Source: an uncultured Bacteroidales bacterium
GTDB lineage: Bacteria; Bacteroidota; Bacteroidia; Bacteroidales; UBA932
Assembly: GCA_900319975.1 (NCBI GenBank)
Contig: ONQP01000004.1
Coordinates: 1 to 63,627, forward strand
DNA: 63,627 bases
Direction of reading: 5' to 3'
The position numbers and the translations under genes were made by a program. Below, in pieces: positions 1-8,242 of the stretch. Position 1 is the first letter of the stretch; every line of letters starts with the position of its first letter. Under the pieces are notes generated by a model. It saw only the letters and a list, made by a program, of their open reading frames with translations, did not search any database and was not told the origin of the DNA.

Positions 1-399
1 GAGCTGCAGCTGTGTCACCACGCAGGAAAGCAGCTTCTCCATGATGATCGGCTTCATGATGAAGTCGTTCGCTCCTACGTTGAAACCCTTCACGACATCT
101 TCGTTGGAGTTGAGCGCCGAGAGGATGACGATCTGCACGTCGGCAGTCGCAGGGTCCTCACGTAACCGGCGGATCACCTCGAAACCGTCGATGCCGGGCA
201 TCATCAGGTCGAGCAGGATCAGGTCCGGCTTCTGAGCAGCCACGGCATCCAGCGCCTGCTGGCCGTTGGCAGCCGCACGGAACTGACAATTAAACTTGGA
301 GAGCATCTTCTGGACCAAAAGAAGGTTCAAAGGAATGTCATCCACAGCAAGTACATTGTACTTCGAGTAATCGTGGTCTTGCGCGTAAAAAGGTGTCAT
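1..399 (-). CDS. response regulator, receiver domain (3' end outside window)
   Basis: The first 133 residues of a two-component response regulator are visible; the C-terminus lies beyond the left edge, so any output domain is unknown. The receiver domain shows the acidic pair D20-D21, the phospho-acceptor D64 in LILLDLMMPGIDG, and the conserved lysine K116 in FIMKP. The ATG at 399 is 10 bases after the stop of the upstream sensor kinase gene, so the two are almost certainly co-transcribed partners. The kinase would phosphorylate D64. What the pair senses and controls cannot be read here. Its position just downstream of the fimbrial operon makes control of surface functions possible, but that is inference. 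Confidence 0.9.
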   Translation of the reverse strand, partial: MTPFYAQDHDYSKYNVLAVDDIPLNLLLVQKMLSKFNCQFRAAANGQQALDAVAAQKPDLILLDLMMPGIDGFEVIRRLREDPATADVQIVILSALNSNEDVVKGFNVGANDFIMKPIIMEKLLSCVVTQLQL

Positions 400-409
400 A
401 TCTCAATCA

Positions 410-2380
410 CTATTCTTTTGTTTCATTGTTTCTGTTCTGGGCTGGAAACTCCTCGACAGGCGCCACCGGGACCTCGAACACGAATCGGGCTCCCTTGGCC
501 TGATAGGAAGTATCCAGATATACGCGGGCCTGCATCCGCTCCGCGATGTCGCGGCAGATGCTCAGCCCAAGACCCGTGCCCTGCACGAAGTCGTTGAGTT
601 TGGTGAAGCGGTCGAAAATCTTCTCCGCTTCGGAGGCGGGCACGCCCGTGCCCGTGTCCGTGACGGCATAGGTGACATAGCCCTCGCGGGCCGTCAACGA
701 GCTCGAGAGCTTGATCTCGCCCTCGGCGGTATGCTTGCAGGAATTCGTCAACAGGTTGATCAGCACCTGCTGCACGCGGCGCGGATCCGTACGGAAGTGG
801 TACGGCTCGGCGGATTCCGGCTCGTAATACATCCGCACGCCCGGCTGCAGGCGGTGCTCCGTGCTGCTGATCGCAGCCTGCGCGATGAAGTTGACCTCGC
901 CGTCCTCGTAGCTGATGCGGTAGTTGCCGGAATCCATCGAGGAGACGTTGAGGATGTCGTCGAGCAGCATCGTCAGCATCTTGGTATTGTTGATGATATG
1001 GCCGGCGAACTCGTCCTTCTCCTCGGGAGAGAAGGAGCCGTCCGGCAGGGCGAGCAGCTGGGAGAAGCCGACGATGGCGTTCAGCGGCGTGCGCACCTCG
1101 TGGCTCATGTTCTGGACGAAACGCGTCTTGGCGGCATCTGCCAGGCGGACCTTTTCGTTGATCTCGCGCAGGTGGCGGTTCGTGCGGTTCACGCGGCGGA
1201 CGCTCAGATACAGGAACACCAGGAATCCCAGCAGGACCAGGAGGACCAGGACATCGATCCAGACGAGCGTCCGGGAGACCTTGACCGGCTCGCGCTCGGC
1301 GTTGCCGAGCATATGCAGGTCGGCCAGGCGGGCGTCCAGCTCCGCGACCTTGGAGAGGTTGAGCCGCGAGAGCGTGCTCTCCTCGAAGGCGACGAGCTGC
1401 TTCTCCAGCATGAAGGCTTCGTCCTTATAGCCGTATTTCTCGGCGATGTTGGCGACGTATTTGACCTCACGCAGGCGGCTGGACATCCCGGAGACGTCGA
1501 TCTTGGAGGGATCCTTGTCGAAGACGATGGCGTCGATGTTGCGGAAGAGGATCTCCGCCGTGCGGCTGACATCCTCCAGGCGCGGGTCCTCAAGGCAGAT
1601 GTCCCGGTACTGCCGGTAGGAGACCAGGTCCTTCTGGAAGGCGGCCAGCTTGGCCAGGCAATACTGCACGCGCAGGGAATCCATATGTACCACACAGGCT
1701 TCCCTGGCCAGCTGGATGTTGATCGAGACCGAATCGTGTCCGATCGGATAGGTGTCCGCCAGGTCGCAGTAGAGCCGCGCGACGGGGTGCCGGCGGATGA
1801 CGGCGTTGCTGGTGGACCCATAGATGCGGAGCGCCTCCATGATATGGGTCTTGGCCGAGACCGGGTCGTTCTGGTTGACGTAGATCGACACGAGATAGCG
1901 GGCGGCCATCCAGCGGACGTATTCGTCCTTCTCGCGCTCCGCCTTGCGCTTCATCTCCTCGATCAGCTCCATCGTCCGCACGATCTTCTCGTGCGAATAG
2001 AAGTGGTCGTGGGCAAGTTCGAACGCGTAGTAGAAAAATTCCTTGTAGCCGAACTCCAGCGCGAGGTCCTGCAGCTCCTCCATATATTGGATGACCTGCG
2101 CGTCCTGCGCGTTGGTGGAAGGGCTGACCGGACGCAGGCGGCGCGTCAGGTCCTTGAGCCGCTCCACGTAGTAGAGCGTCTGCGCCCGGGTGTCGTCCTT
2201 GGCGATCGCCATCTCCAGCAGACGGGCGTTCGCCTGCTCGAAACCGTCCATGCCGACCTGCCTGTCGGCCTCGGCAAACAGCGGGTAGCAAGCATCGTCA
2301 ATCTCATAGGGATTGTGCTGCGCTGCAAGTGGAAAGGCTGCCGCAAATAAGAAAATTGCTATTACCGCAAAACGGTTCAT
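410..2380 (-). CDS. membrane sensor histidine kinase with helical-repeat periplasmic region
   Basis: A 656-residue sensor kinase. A signal-like hydrophobic stretch (residues about 4-20) precedes a long helical, TPR-like region without a recognised ligand domain. One transmembrane helix follows at about 372-394. The HisKA box NMSHEVRTPLNA carries the phospho-accepting H427. The ATPase domain has its N box around N542-N546, a G1 box DTGTGVP near 575 and a G2 box GTGLGLS near 601. I start it at the ATG at 2380 because a TAnnTTTG-like element lies immediately upstream and the encoded N-terminus is a good signal sequence; an ATG 24 bases further upstream is less likely. The response regulator gene begins 10 bases after its stop. 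The topology is typical of Bacteroidetes kinases that sense periplasmic or envelope signals. Confidence 0.9.
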   Translation of the reverse strand: MNRFAVIAIFLFAAAFPLAAQHNPYEIDDACYPLFAEADRQVGMDGFEQANARLLEMAIAKDDTRAQTLYYVERLKDLTRRLRPVSPSTNAQDAQVIQYMEELQDLALEFGYKEFFYYAFELAHDHFYSHEKIVRTMELIEEMKRKAEREKDEYVRWMAARYLVSIYVNQNDPVSAKTHIMEALRIYGSTSNAVIRRHPVARLYCDLADTYPIGHDSVSINIQLAREACVVHMDSLRVQYCLAKLAAFQKDLVSYRQYRDICLEDPRLEDVSRTAEILFRNIDAIVFDKDPSKIDVSGMSSRLREVKYVANIAEKYGYKDEAFMLEKQLVAFEESTLSRLNLSKVAELDARLADLHMLGNAEREPVKVSRTLVWIDVLVLLVLLGFLVFLYLSVRRVNRTNRHLREINEKVRLADAAKTRFVQNMSHEVRTPLNAIVGFSQLLALPDGSFSPEEKDEFAGHIINNTKMLTMLLDDILNVSSMDSGNYRISYEDGEVNFIAQAAISSTEHRLQPGVRMYYEPESAEPYHFRTDPRRVQQVLINLLTNSCKHTAEGEIKLSSSLTAREGYVTYAVTDTGTGVPASEAEKIFDRFTKLNDFVQGTGLGLSICRDIAERMQARVYLDTSYQAKGARFVFEVPVAPVEEFPAQNRNNETKE

Positions 2381-2384
2381 ATCG

Positions 2385-2392
2385 TAAATATA
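2385..2392 (-). promoter_or_regulatory. candidate -7 element for the kinase gene
   Basis: The minus strand reads TATATTTA (7 of 8 to TAnnTTTG) followed directly by CGATATG, where ATG is the chosen kinase start. Transcription would begin at or within a base or two of the start codon, giving a leaderless message. No well-spaced TTTG -33 box is present, so the call is weak. The 91-base gap from the fimbrial operon has no evident minus-strand terminator, so readthrough from the fimbrial genes is also possible. Confidence 0.35.
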
Positions 2393-2471
2393 CAACTTTT
2401 CCACGACATTGTACCCAAAACGGGCACAAACCGTTCTGCATTTTTCTTTTTTTCGGCGCGCTCCCGGGCGG

Positions 2472-5400
2472 CTATTCTTCCCGGATCAGGACGTTCCGGA
2501 TCTCCCAGGTTCCGGCGCGGCCGGGGTGTTCCGGATCGACGGTCATCACCGGGTATCCGGTGTTCCCGGTCGTTTCCGTGGTCAGGATGCGGGTCTGTCC
2601 GCCGACAATATCCGTCTGATAATAAAGCGGATATCCAGATGCGTCGGTCTTCTGGACCTGGTTGCCGGCGTGGCTCCTGTAGCGGAACTGCAGACGGAAC
2701 TGCGCAGTAAGGAAAGCGTCCGGAATCTCCACGGAAGTGCGTATGTAGGACCAGCTGATGCCGGAAGGATAATGTCTGACCGTCGCCTGCGTCCAGCTGA
2801 CGCCGCCGTCTGCAGAGATATACACCGTGGCATCGGCCTGCATGTTCGCCTGCGCGTTGGCTTCGTCCGCGGCATCACCGTAGAAATAGTTGCCGGCGTG
2901 GTAGAAGGTCAGCGAGACGCCGGCTGAAGCGGACAGGTCGATCACCTTGGAAGTCAACGTCGTCTCGGATGCGTAGTTCCTGCTGTGGGTGTCGTGGATC
3001 TCCATGGTGGTCTCCGGATTGTAGCGCACCGTCGGGGCTTCCGTGGCGCCATAGCCCGAAGCCGCGGCACCGTAGCCCATCTGCGTCTGGTCGTTGTAGT
3101 ACGGATACCAGACCCCGCGGCCCCGCCCCTCGAAGAGGGTGTACTGGCGGAAAGCGTCCGTGACGACCGTCCCGGCATAGTCCCGGACCGTTTCTTCGAA
3201 GGTGTAGTCGCCCAGCGTCGGGCCGAGGAAGCTCTCGTCGTGATAGACGGTGCCGGAGGCCGGATGGCCGGAGACGACGTCCAGCTCATAGCTGATGGAC
3301 CGGGTCAGGCCGGCATACGCGCCGTCGGACTGGGCCGTGGCGGTCGCGGTGATCGTCACGCGGCCGGGCGCCCGGCCGGTGACGGCCACGTAACCGGCGT
3401 TCGGGTTCAGGGTCACGATGCCCGCCGGGCTGGCCGTGTAGGAGACGTTGACCGCTCCCCCGTAGCCGGCGGCCGTCGTCGGGACGGCGAGCGGCTCGCG
3501 GAGCGTGGCCGTCCCGACCAGCACGAAGGTCGGTTCGCTGGCCCAGTTGAGCTCCAGGCCGCAAGGCATGCCGTCCGTCACGGTGACCGTGTACGAACGG
3601 GACGCGGCGGTGTAGCTGCCCGTCTCCGGGACGCTGGCCGTGATCTCGGCCGAGCCCGTCGCCACGGCGGTCACCCGGCCTTCGGCGTCGACCGCCGCCA
3701 CGTCCGGATCGGACGAGGCGTACGTGAGCTGCCCGTCGGAATTCGTCGTCGCCGCCACGGTCCCGGAGCCGCCCACGGCGAGCTGGAGGCCATAGTACGG
3801 GAAGCGTACCTGGCCGACGATCCGCTCGTTCAGGAAGGCGTCGCTGTTGGTCCAGACGTTCTCGACGTCGTCGTAAGAATAGAAATAGGCGTTCTCCTCC
3901 GCGGGAATCACCCAGACCCGCGTGGCGCTCTCGTTCACCAGCGTCTTGAAATAGCTGGAGAAGGTCTTGATGCCGTTGATGTCGGCTTCAGCCGCCCGGT
4001 ATTCATCCCAGGAGAGGACGCGCCGGTAATAATAGGCGTTCTGCGACCCGTTGTCCGGGATCCGGGAGCGGCCCGTCTCCACGGTCAGCGTCTCGTATGC
4101 ATTCTCGGCCAGGGGCTTGGGATACAGGGTATTCTTTTCCTGCTCGATGTAGAAATACATCGGGAAGCGGTATTCGGTCATGCCGGCGGGGATGGAGAAA
4201 TCCACCCGGCACTCGCTGTTCTTGGTGCCCGTCACCACGTCCTGCGCGTCCACGGTGAGCGTCATCGGGCGGCGCAGCGTGAGGTTGACGGTGCGGGTGA
4301 GCCCGGCGCCGTTGCGGAAGACGACGGGCTGCTTCCAGACCTCGCCCGGCTGGAGCGCCGCGGCGTCCGCCACGCGGATGGTCACCCGGCGCCAGTCCTT
4401 GTACTGCCCGGTCCCGCCGACGTCGTGCCCGTCGATGACGATGTCGCCGACGGAGCGCACGATCGCCTCGCCGCTGGCGGGTTCCCACACTTCCGCGCTG
4501 ACGTTGTCGTTGTCGTCGGTCTGGAAATCGGCCCCGGAACGGCTCTTGACGTACATCGTGACCGTGGTGCCGGACGTGACGAGGATGTCCGTCCTGCTCA
4601 CGTACAGGCGGCTGTCGTCGGTGGCGATGTTGGTCAGCGCCTGCGCCATCGTGGAGCCCTCGAAGTTGTTCAGGGCGATGCCGTGGACGGCGTCAAAGAC
4701 GGTGTCGCTGCCCTTGCCGCCCACGCCCCGGATGTTCAAGGTATAGCAGAAGTTGCGCAGGATGTTGTAATAGACCTTGCCCTTGCCGGCCTTCTCATAG
4801 ACGAAGTCGGCCTTGTAGTAATAGACCGGGCTCGACTCGCTCACGGTCTCGCCCACGGGGGCATACCGGCCGCGGATGATGATGAACGGATTGCGGTCCG
4901 GCCGGTAGGAGCATTCATACAGGTAGTCCGCCCCGGCGGCGTCCACCCAGATCCCGTTGGCGTCCATCGTGTCGCCGTCGGCGTCATAATATTCGGTCCA
5001 GCCGTCATACGCGATGACGGGCGGCATGAAGCCCGTATAGAGCTTGGACTCGGTCAGCCAGGAATAGGGATTCTCCTCGCCGACAGCCTCCTGGAAGTCC
5101 GCGAAGCGGTCGAAGTTGATCTGCAGCGAACCGTTGTCGTTGATATAGTCCTCCGTGCTGGTATTGAACGGCGTGACGGTCCCGTAGACCGGCGTGTCCA
5201 TCACCTTGAAATCCAGCAGCTGGAAGTTCCGCACCGCCGGGTCCACAGACACCTTCACCTTGGCGAAGTTGCGCACCATCTGGATGTTCCGCATATCGGT
5301 GGTCTCCGTGATGGAAGTGTACGAGCGGCGGCTCCAGTAGGCCAGGCCGCCGTCCGTGGTGGTCAGCGTCCGCACGAAGGTCGCCTCGTCCATCAGGTTC

Positions 5401-5852
5401 ATCTCCATGGTCTCGAATTCGGGAATGGCCCGGGTCGTGGCGATGAAATGGACATATCGGTTGCCCGCGGACACCAGCGTGAGGTTGTCCACGTGGAAAG
5501 GAGTCAGATAGCCGTTGGCGGCGGTCCCGCAGTTGAAGCCGGCGTCCTCGGCCGTCGGGTGGGACTGGGTTCCCGGCTTCGCCTTCACGATCTCATACAG
5601 GATGTCGCCCGCATTGAATACGGCCAGGTAGAGATACTTCACAGTCGGGGTCTCCTCCCCCATCTGCGCACCCTTGGTGCCGATCCAGTCGCCCTGGTCC
5701 TGGGCGAAGGGCAGGCAGAGGCTTCCGTCCAGGGAGACCTTGCCGGAGGGGACGCGCGCGGGGGCGGCTTCGAAGAGTTCTTCCCGGATGCAGGAAACTC
5801 CCAGGAACAGGATTCCCGTCAGGATAAAGGTATTCAGCAGGATCTTTTTCAT
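2472..5852 (-). CDS. large DUF4906-like surface lipoprotein with Ig-like domain, probable fimbrial tip or adhesin
   Basis: An 1126-residue lipoprotein. The start at 5852 gives a short basic N-terminus, a hydrophobic run and a lipobox-like LGVSC (C21). The N-terminal half resembles the DUF4906 lipoproteins found in Bacteroides fimbrial loci. A bacterial Ig-like (BIG2) segment is recognisable around residues 710-760 (SSDPDVAAVDAEGRVTAV). The C-terminal 200 residues look like a jelly-roll carbohydrate-binding or cleaved-adhesin module (SLTFYHAGNY, YISADGGVSW). It is the last gene of the fimbrial operon and begins 4 bases after the preceding stop. Distal, very large members of such operons are commonly tip or accessory adhesins; that role is inferred from position and size, and the ligand is unknown. 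Confidence 0.75.
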   Translation of the reverse strand: MKKILLNTFILTGILFLGVSCIREELFEAAPARVPSGKVSLDGSLCLPFAQDQGDWIGTKGAQMGEETPTVKYLYLAVFNAGDILYEIVKAKPGTQSHPTAEDAGFNCGTAANGYLTPFHVDNLTLVSAGNRYVHFIATTRAIPEFETMEMNLMDEATFVRTLTTTDGGLAYWSRRSYTSITETTDMRNIQMVRNFAKVKVSVDPAVRNFQLLDFKVMDTPVYGTVTPFNTSTEDYINDNGSLQINFDRFADFQEAVGEENPYSWLTESKLYTGFMPPVIAYDGWTEYYDADGDTMDANGIWVDAAGADYLYECSYRPDRNPFIIIRGRYAPVGETVSESSPVYYYKADFVYEKAGKGKVYYNILRNFCYTLNIRGVGGKGSDTVFDAVHGIALNNFEGSTMAQALTNIATDDSRLYVSRTDILVTSGTTVTMYVKSRSGADFQTDDNDNVSAEVWEPASGEAIVRSVGDIVIDGHDVGGTGQYKDWRRVTIRVADAAALQPGEVWKQPVVFRNGAGLTRTVNLTLRRPMTLTVDAQDVVTGTKNSECRVDFSIPAGMTEYRFPMYFYIEQEKNTLYPKPLAENAYETLTVETGRSRIPDNGSQNAYYYRRVLSWDEYRAAEADINGIKTFSSYFKTLVNESATRVWVIPAEENAYFYSYDDVENVWTNSDAFLNERIVGQVRFPYYGLQLAVGGSGTVAATTNSDGQLTYASSDPDVAAVDAEGRVTAVATGSAEITASVPETGSYTAASRSYTVTVTDGMPCGLELNWASEPTFVLVGTATLREPLAVPTTAAGYGGAVNVSYTASPAGIVTLNPNAGYVAVTGRAPGRVTITATATAQSDGAYAGLTRSISYELDVVSGHPASGTVYHDESFLGPTLGDYTFEETVRDYAGTVVTDAFRQYTLFEGRGRGVWYPYYNDQTQMGYGAAASGYGATEAPTVRYNPETTMEIHDTHSRNYASETTLTSKVIDLSASAGVSLTFYHAGNYFYGDAADEANAQANMQADATVYISADGGVSWTQATVRHYPSGISWSYIRTSVEIPDAFLTAQFRLQFRYRSHAGNQVQKTDASGYPLYYQTDIVGGQTRILTTETTGNTGYPVMTVDPEHPGRAGTWEIRNVLIREE

Positions 5853-5856
5853 GGCA

Positions 5857-8241
5857 CTATCTGAGTGTTGCGGCGCCGGTTGAGTCGTAGTCGAAGATGT
5901 GTCCGTTGGGATGGTAGACGTTCGCCGTGGACGGCTCGTCTCCCCAGTACCAGAGGTCATAGACCAGACGGCTGGAGATGCGGGAAGTCATCGCTTCCGT
6001 CGTCATCACGATGGTCCGGTTGGAGGACAGGACCAGCTTCTTGCCGCTGGCAGTCCAGTAACCGTTTCCGCCCGTCGTGAAGAGTTCGGGGATGGATTCC
6101 TCCTGCTGGCGGGCGATGATGAAGGCGATTTCCGCCTCCGTCGGGAGCCGCCAGCGGCCGGCCGGGTAGCCGGCTTCCTGGTAGGTCGCAGCCCGCTTGA
6201 CGGCATCCTCGAAGGTGCTCGGCTTGGTGGACTGGGAGTTGCGGGTCGAGGAGATCAGGAAGCGGGGCGCGATCAGGTTCTGCTCGTTCAGGTCCTGGTT
6301 CGCGATCAGGATGTTCCCGGGCTCCTGCCAGTATCCCGGGAAGAGGGAGAAGTCGGCGTACTTGTCCTTCGCCGGGATGCGCGGGTCGCCGATGCGGTAT
6401 TCCTTCGTGTAAGCGGTACCGTCGAGCGTGTAGGCGTAGGTGTTGTTCTCCGTGTTGAACGAAGACAGGTTGATCTCCGTCGTATAGGGATGCTGATAAT
6501 TGGACTCGAGGCCATAGGAGAGGGACCCGTACTGGTTGTAATTGTAGTTGGTCCCCCCGACGTTCAGGGTGCCCACCTCGCGGTGCTGGTTGTTGCTCAC
6601 GTTGGTGCCGGGGCCGTACCTGTAGGTGACGCCGTTGATGTTCCGCGTCCCGCCGAACGGCGAATCATAGACGCGGGCGAAGAATCCGTCCACGAAGACG
6701 TCGCCCACCTTGTCGTAGAAGCATTCCAGACGGATCGAAGGATTCTGGACGATCACCAGGTCCTGCGTGCAGCCGTCTTCGTTGGTCAGGGTGGCGTAGA
6801 TCTCCCAGGTCGTGTACACGTTCACCAGCGAATGGGAGATGGTCACCAGACCGGGCGTTTCCATACTGTAGGAAATGGTACTGTTTGCGACGTTCGGAAT
6901 GGAAACGGAGCCGGTCTGAGCGGTCATCTCTCCGGAATTCCCGGTAAACGTATATTCGCGCCGGGGCGTGGACTGCCTGTTGTCCAGATACACGGCTTTC
7001 CGGAAGGTGAGTTTCTTGACCGGAGAGCTGGACACATAGGCGAATCCGGCGGTCTGTTCGTTGTTCAGCGTCACTTCCGGCTCGTCCACGACGAGATATT
7101 TATAGACGACGAAATTGCCCGGAACGATGCCCTGTCCGCCCACGTCAGCCGGTCCGCTCATCCAGGGCAGGACGGTGTAGTCGCATTCCGGGATGATGGC
7201 GATGCTCTCCTTGTCGGCGCCGCCCAGCGAGTGGACGGACACGAACGTGCGGTAGTACTGGTTGCGGCGGAGGTCCAGCGAGGAAATGTTGGGGCTCAGC
7301 TGGTATTTCTTCCACTGGTAGCTGTCGGCGTCCTGCCGCTTCCACGCGATGCGGAACACCACGCTGCAGGCGTTGTCGCTCAGGTCGGACCAGGAGCAGG
7401 GATAGGAGTAGAACGGGACGTGCGTGTAGGTGAAATCCTCGTAGCCCGGGACGGGCTGGTCGGTCTGCCCCATGGGGCGGGAACCGTAGGTGACATAGTC
7501 GGCGGGCTGCACGGCATAGGTGCCGTCCACCTTGCCGCGCTTGACGGCGTTGGTCATGTTGATGCTGATGCCGGCGTCCAGGACCGGCTCCCACGAATAG
7601 CCCTCGAGGTCCACGAAACGGGACGGGATATTGAGGAAGAACTGGATCTTGGCGGCCGCGCGGGACACGTCGACGCTGGCCGAGGCCGTCCGCGTCGTCG
7701 CGGCGCCCGAGCCCGTGGTCGTCAGCGTGACGGTCGCGGTCCCGTCCGAAGACATCACGAACGAAGGCTGGACGGTCTGGCCCGTGAAGTCGTTCTCCAC
7801 CACCAGTTCCCGGAGGGAGGCGACGTCCGTATGCTCCCCATAATTCAGCGGAGCGTTGCAGATTACATAGAGCTGGCAGGTGCCGGCGTTCGCGTTGCCG
7901 AACATCCGCATCGCGTCGGCGTCCGTGAAGAACACCTTGACCTTGTAGCCGTCCGCCGTCGCTTCGACGCCGCGGCCCAGGGCGGTGAAGACGGCGTCGG
8001 AATCCGTCCCGCCGTCAGGGTAGAAGAAACAGTCCACGGTCTCCACCAGGTTCTCGTTGTAGCCGGCCACGCCCTCGCTGGTCCCCTTCACGGACAGCGC
8101 GGGCTGGAGATTGGCCAGCGTGATCTCGATGCAGTGGTCCAGGGCCTGCGGTCCGTCCGGTACCAGGCTCCAGTCGCAACCCGTCCACACAGAAAGGGCG
8201 AACAGCGGCAGCAAGATATGTCTGAACTTCGTTTCCTTCAT
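5857..8241 (-). CDS. DUF4906-like surface lipoprotein, probable fimbrial tip component
   Basis: A 794-residue lipoprotein with a signal peptide ending in a lipobox cysteine (C22, SVWTGC). The N-terminal 350 residues share the layout of the downstream 1126-residue protein: a strand-rich fimbrillin-like fold with a Ser/Thr-rich stretch (TTTGSGAATTRTASAS), followed by DUF4906-like sequence. The C-terminal 120 residues contain WRLPTEAEIAFI and GYWTASG, the signature of the DUF1566/formylglycine-like fold often found at the ends of surface proteins. Gaps of only a few bases on either side show it is co-transcribed with the fimbrillins. It is probably an accessory or tip subunit that carries a ligand-binding C-terminal head. 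The family assignment comes from sequence style, not from an alignment. Confidence 0.7.
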   Translation of the reverse strand: MKETKFRHILLPLFALSVWTGCDWSLVPDGPQALDHCIEITLANLQPALSVKGTSEGVAGYNENLVETVDCFFYPDGGTDSDAVFTALGRGVEATADGYKVKVFFTDADAMRMFGNANAGTCQLYVICNAPLNYGEHTDVASLRELVVENDFTGQTVQPSFVMSSDGTATVTLTTTGSGAATTRTASASVDVSRAAAKIQFFLNIPSRFVDLEGYSWEPVLDAGISINMTNAVKRGKVDGTYAVQPADYVTYGSRPMGQTDQPVPGYEDFTYTHVPFYSYPCSWSDLSDNACSVVFRIAWKRQDADSYQWKKYQLSPNISSLDLRRNQYYRTFVSVHSLGGADKESIAIIPECDYTVLPWMSGPADVGGQGIVPGNFVVYKYLVVDEPEVTLNNEQTAGFAYVSSSPVKKLTFRKAVYLDNRQSTPRREYTFTGNSGEMTAQTGSVSIPNVANSTISYSMETPGLVTISHSLVNVYTTWEIYATLTNEDGCTQDLVIVQNPSIRLECFYDKVGDVFVDGFFARVYDSPFGGTRNINGVTYRYGPGTNVSNNQHREVGTLNVGGTNYNYNQYGSLSYGLESNYQHPYTTEINLSSFNTENNTYAYTLDGTAYTKEYRIGDPRIPAKDKYADFSLFPGYWQEPGNILIANQDLNEQNLIAPRFLISSTRNSQSTKPSTFEDAVKRAATYQEAGYPAGRWRLPTEAEIAFIIARQQEESIPELFTTGGNGYWTASGKKLVLSSNRTIVMTTEAMTSRISSRLVYDLWYWGDEPSTANVYHPNGHIFDYDSTGAATLR

Positions 8242-8242
8242 A

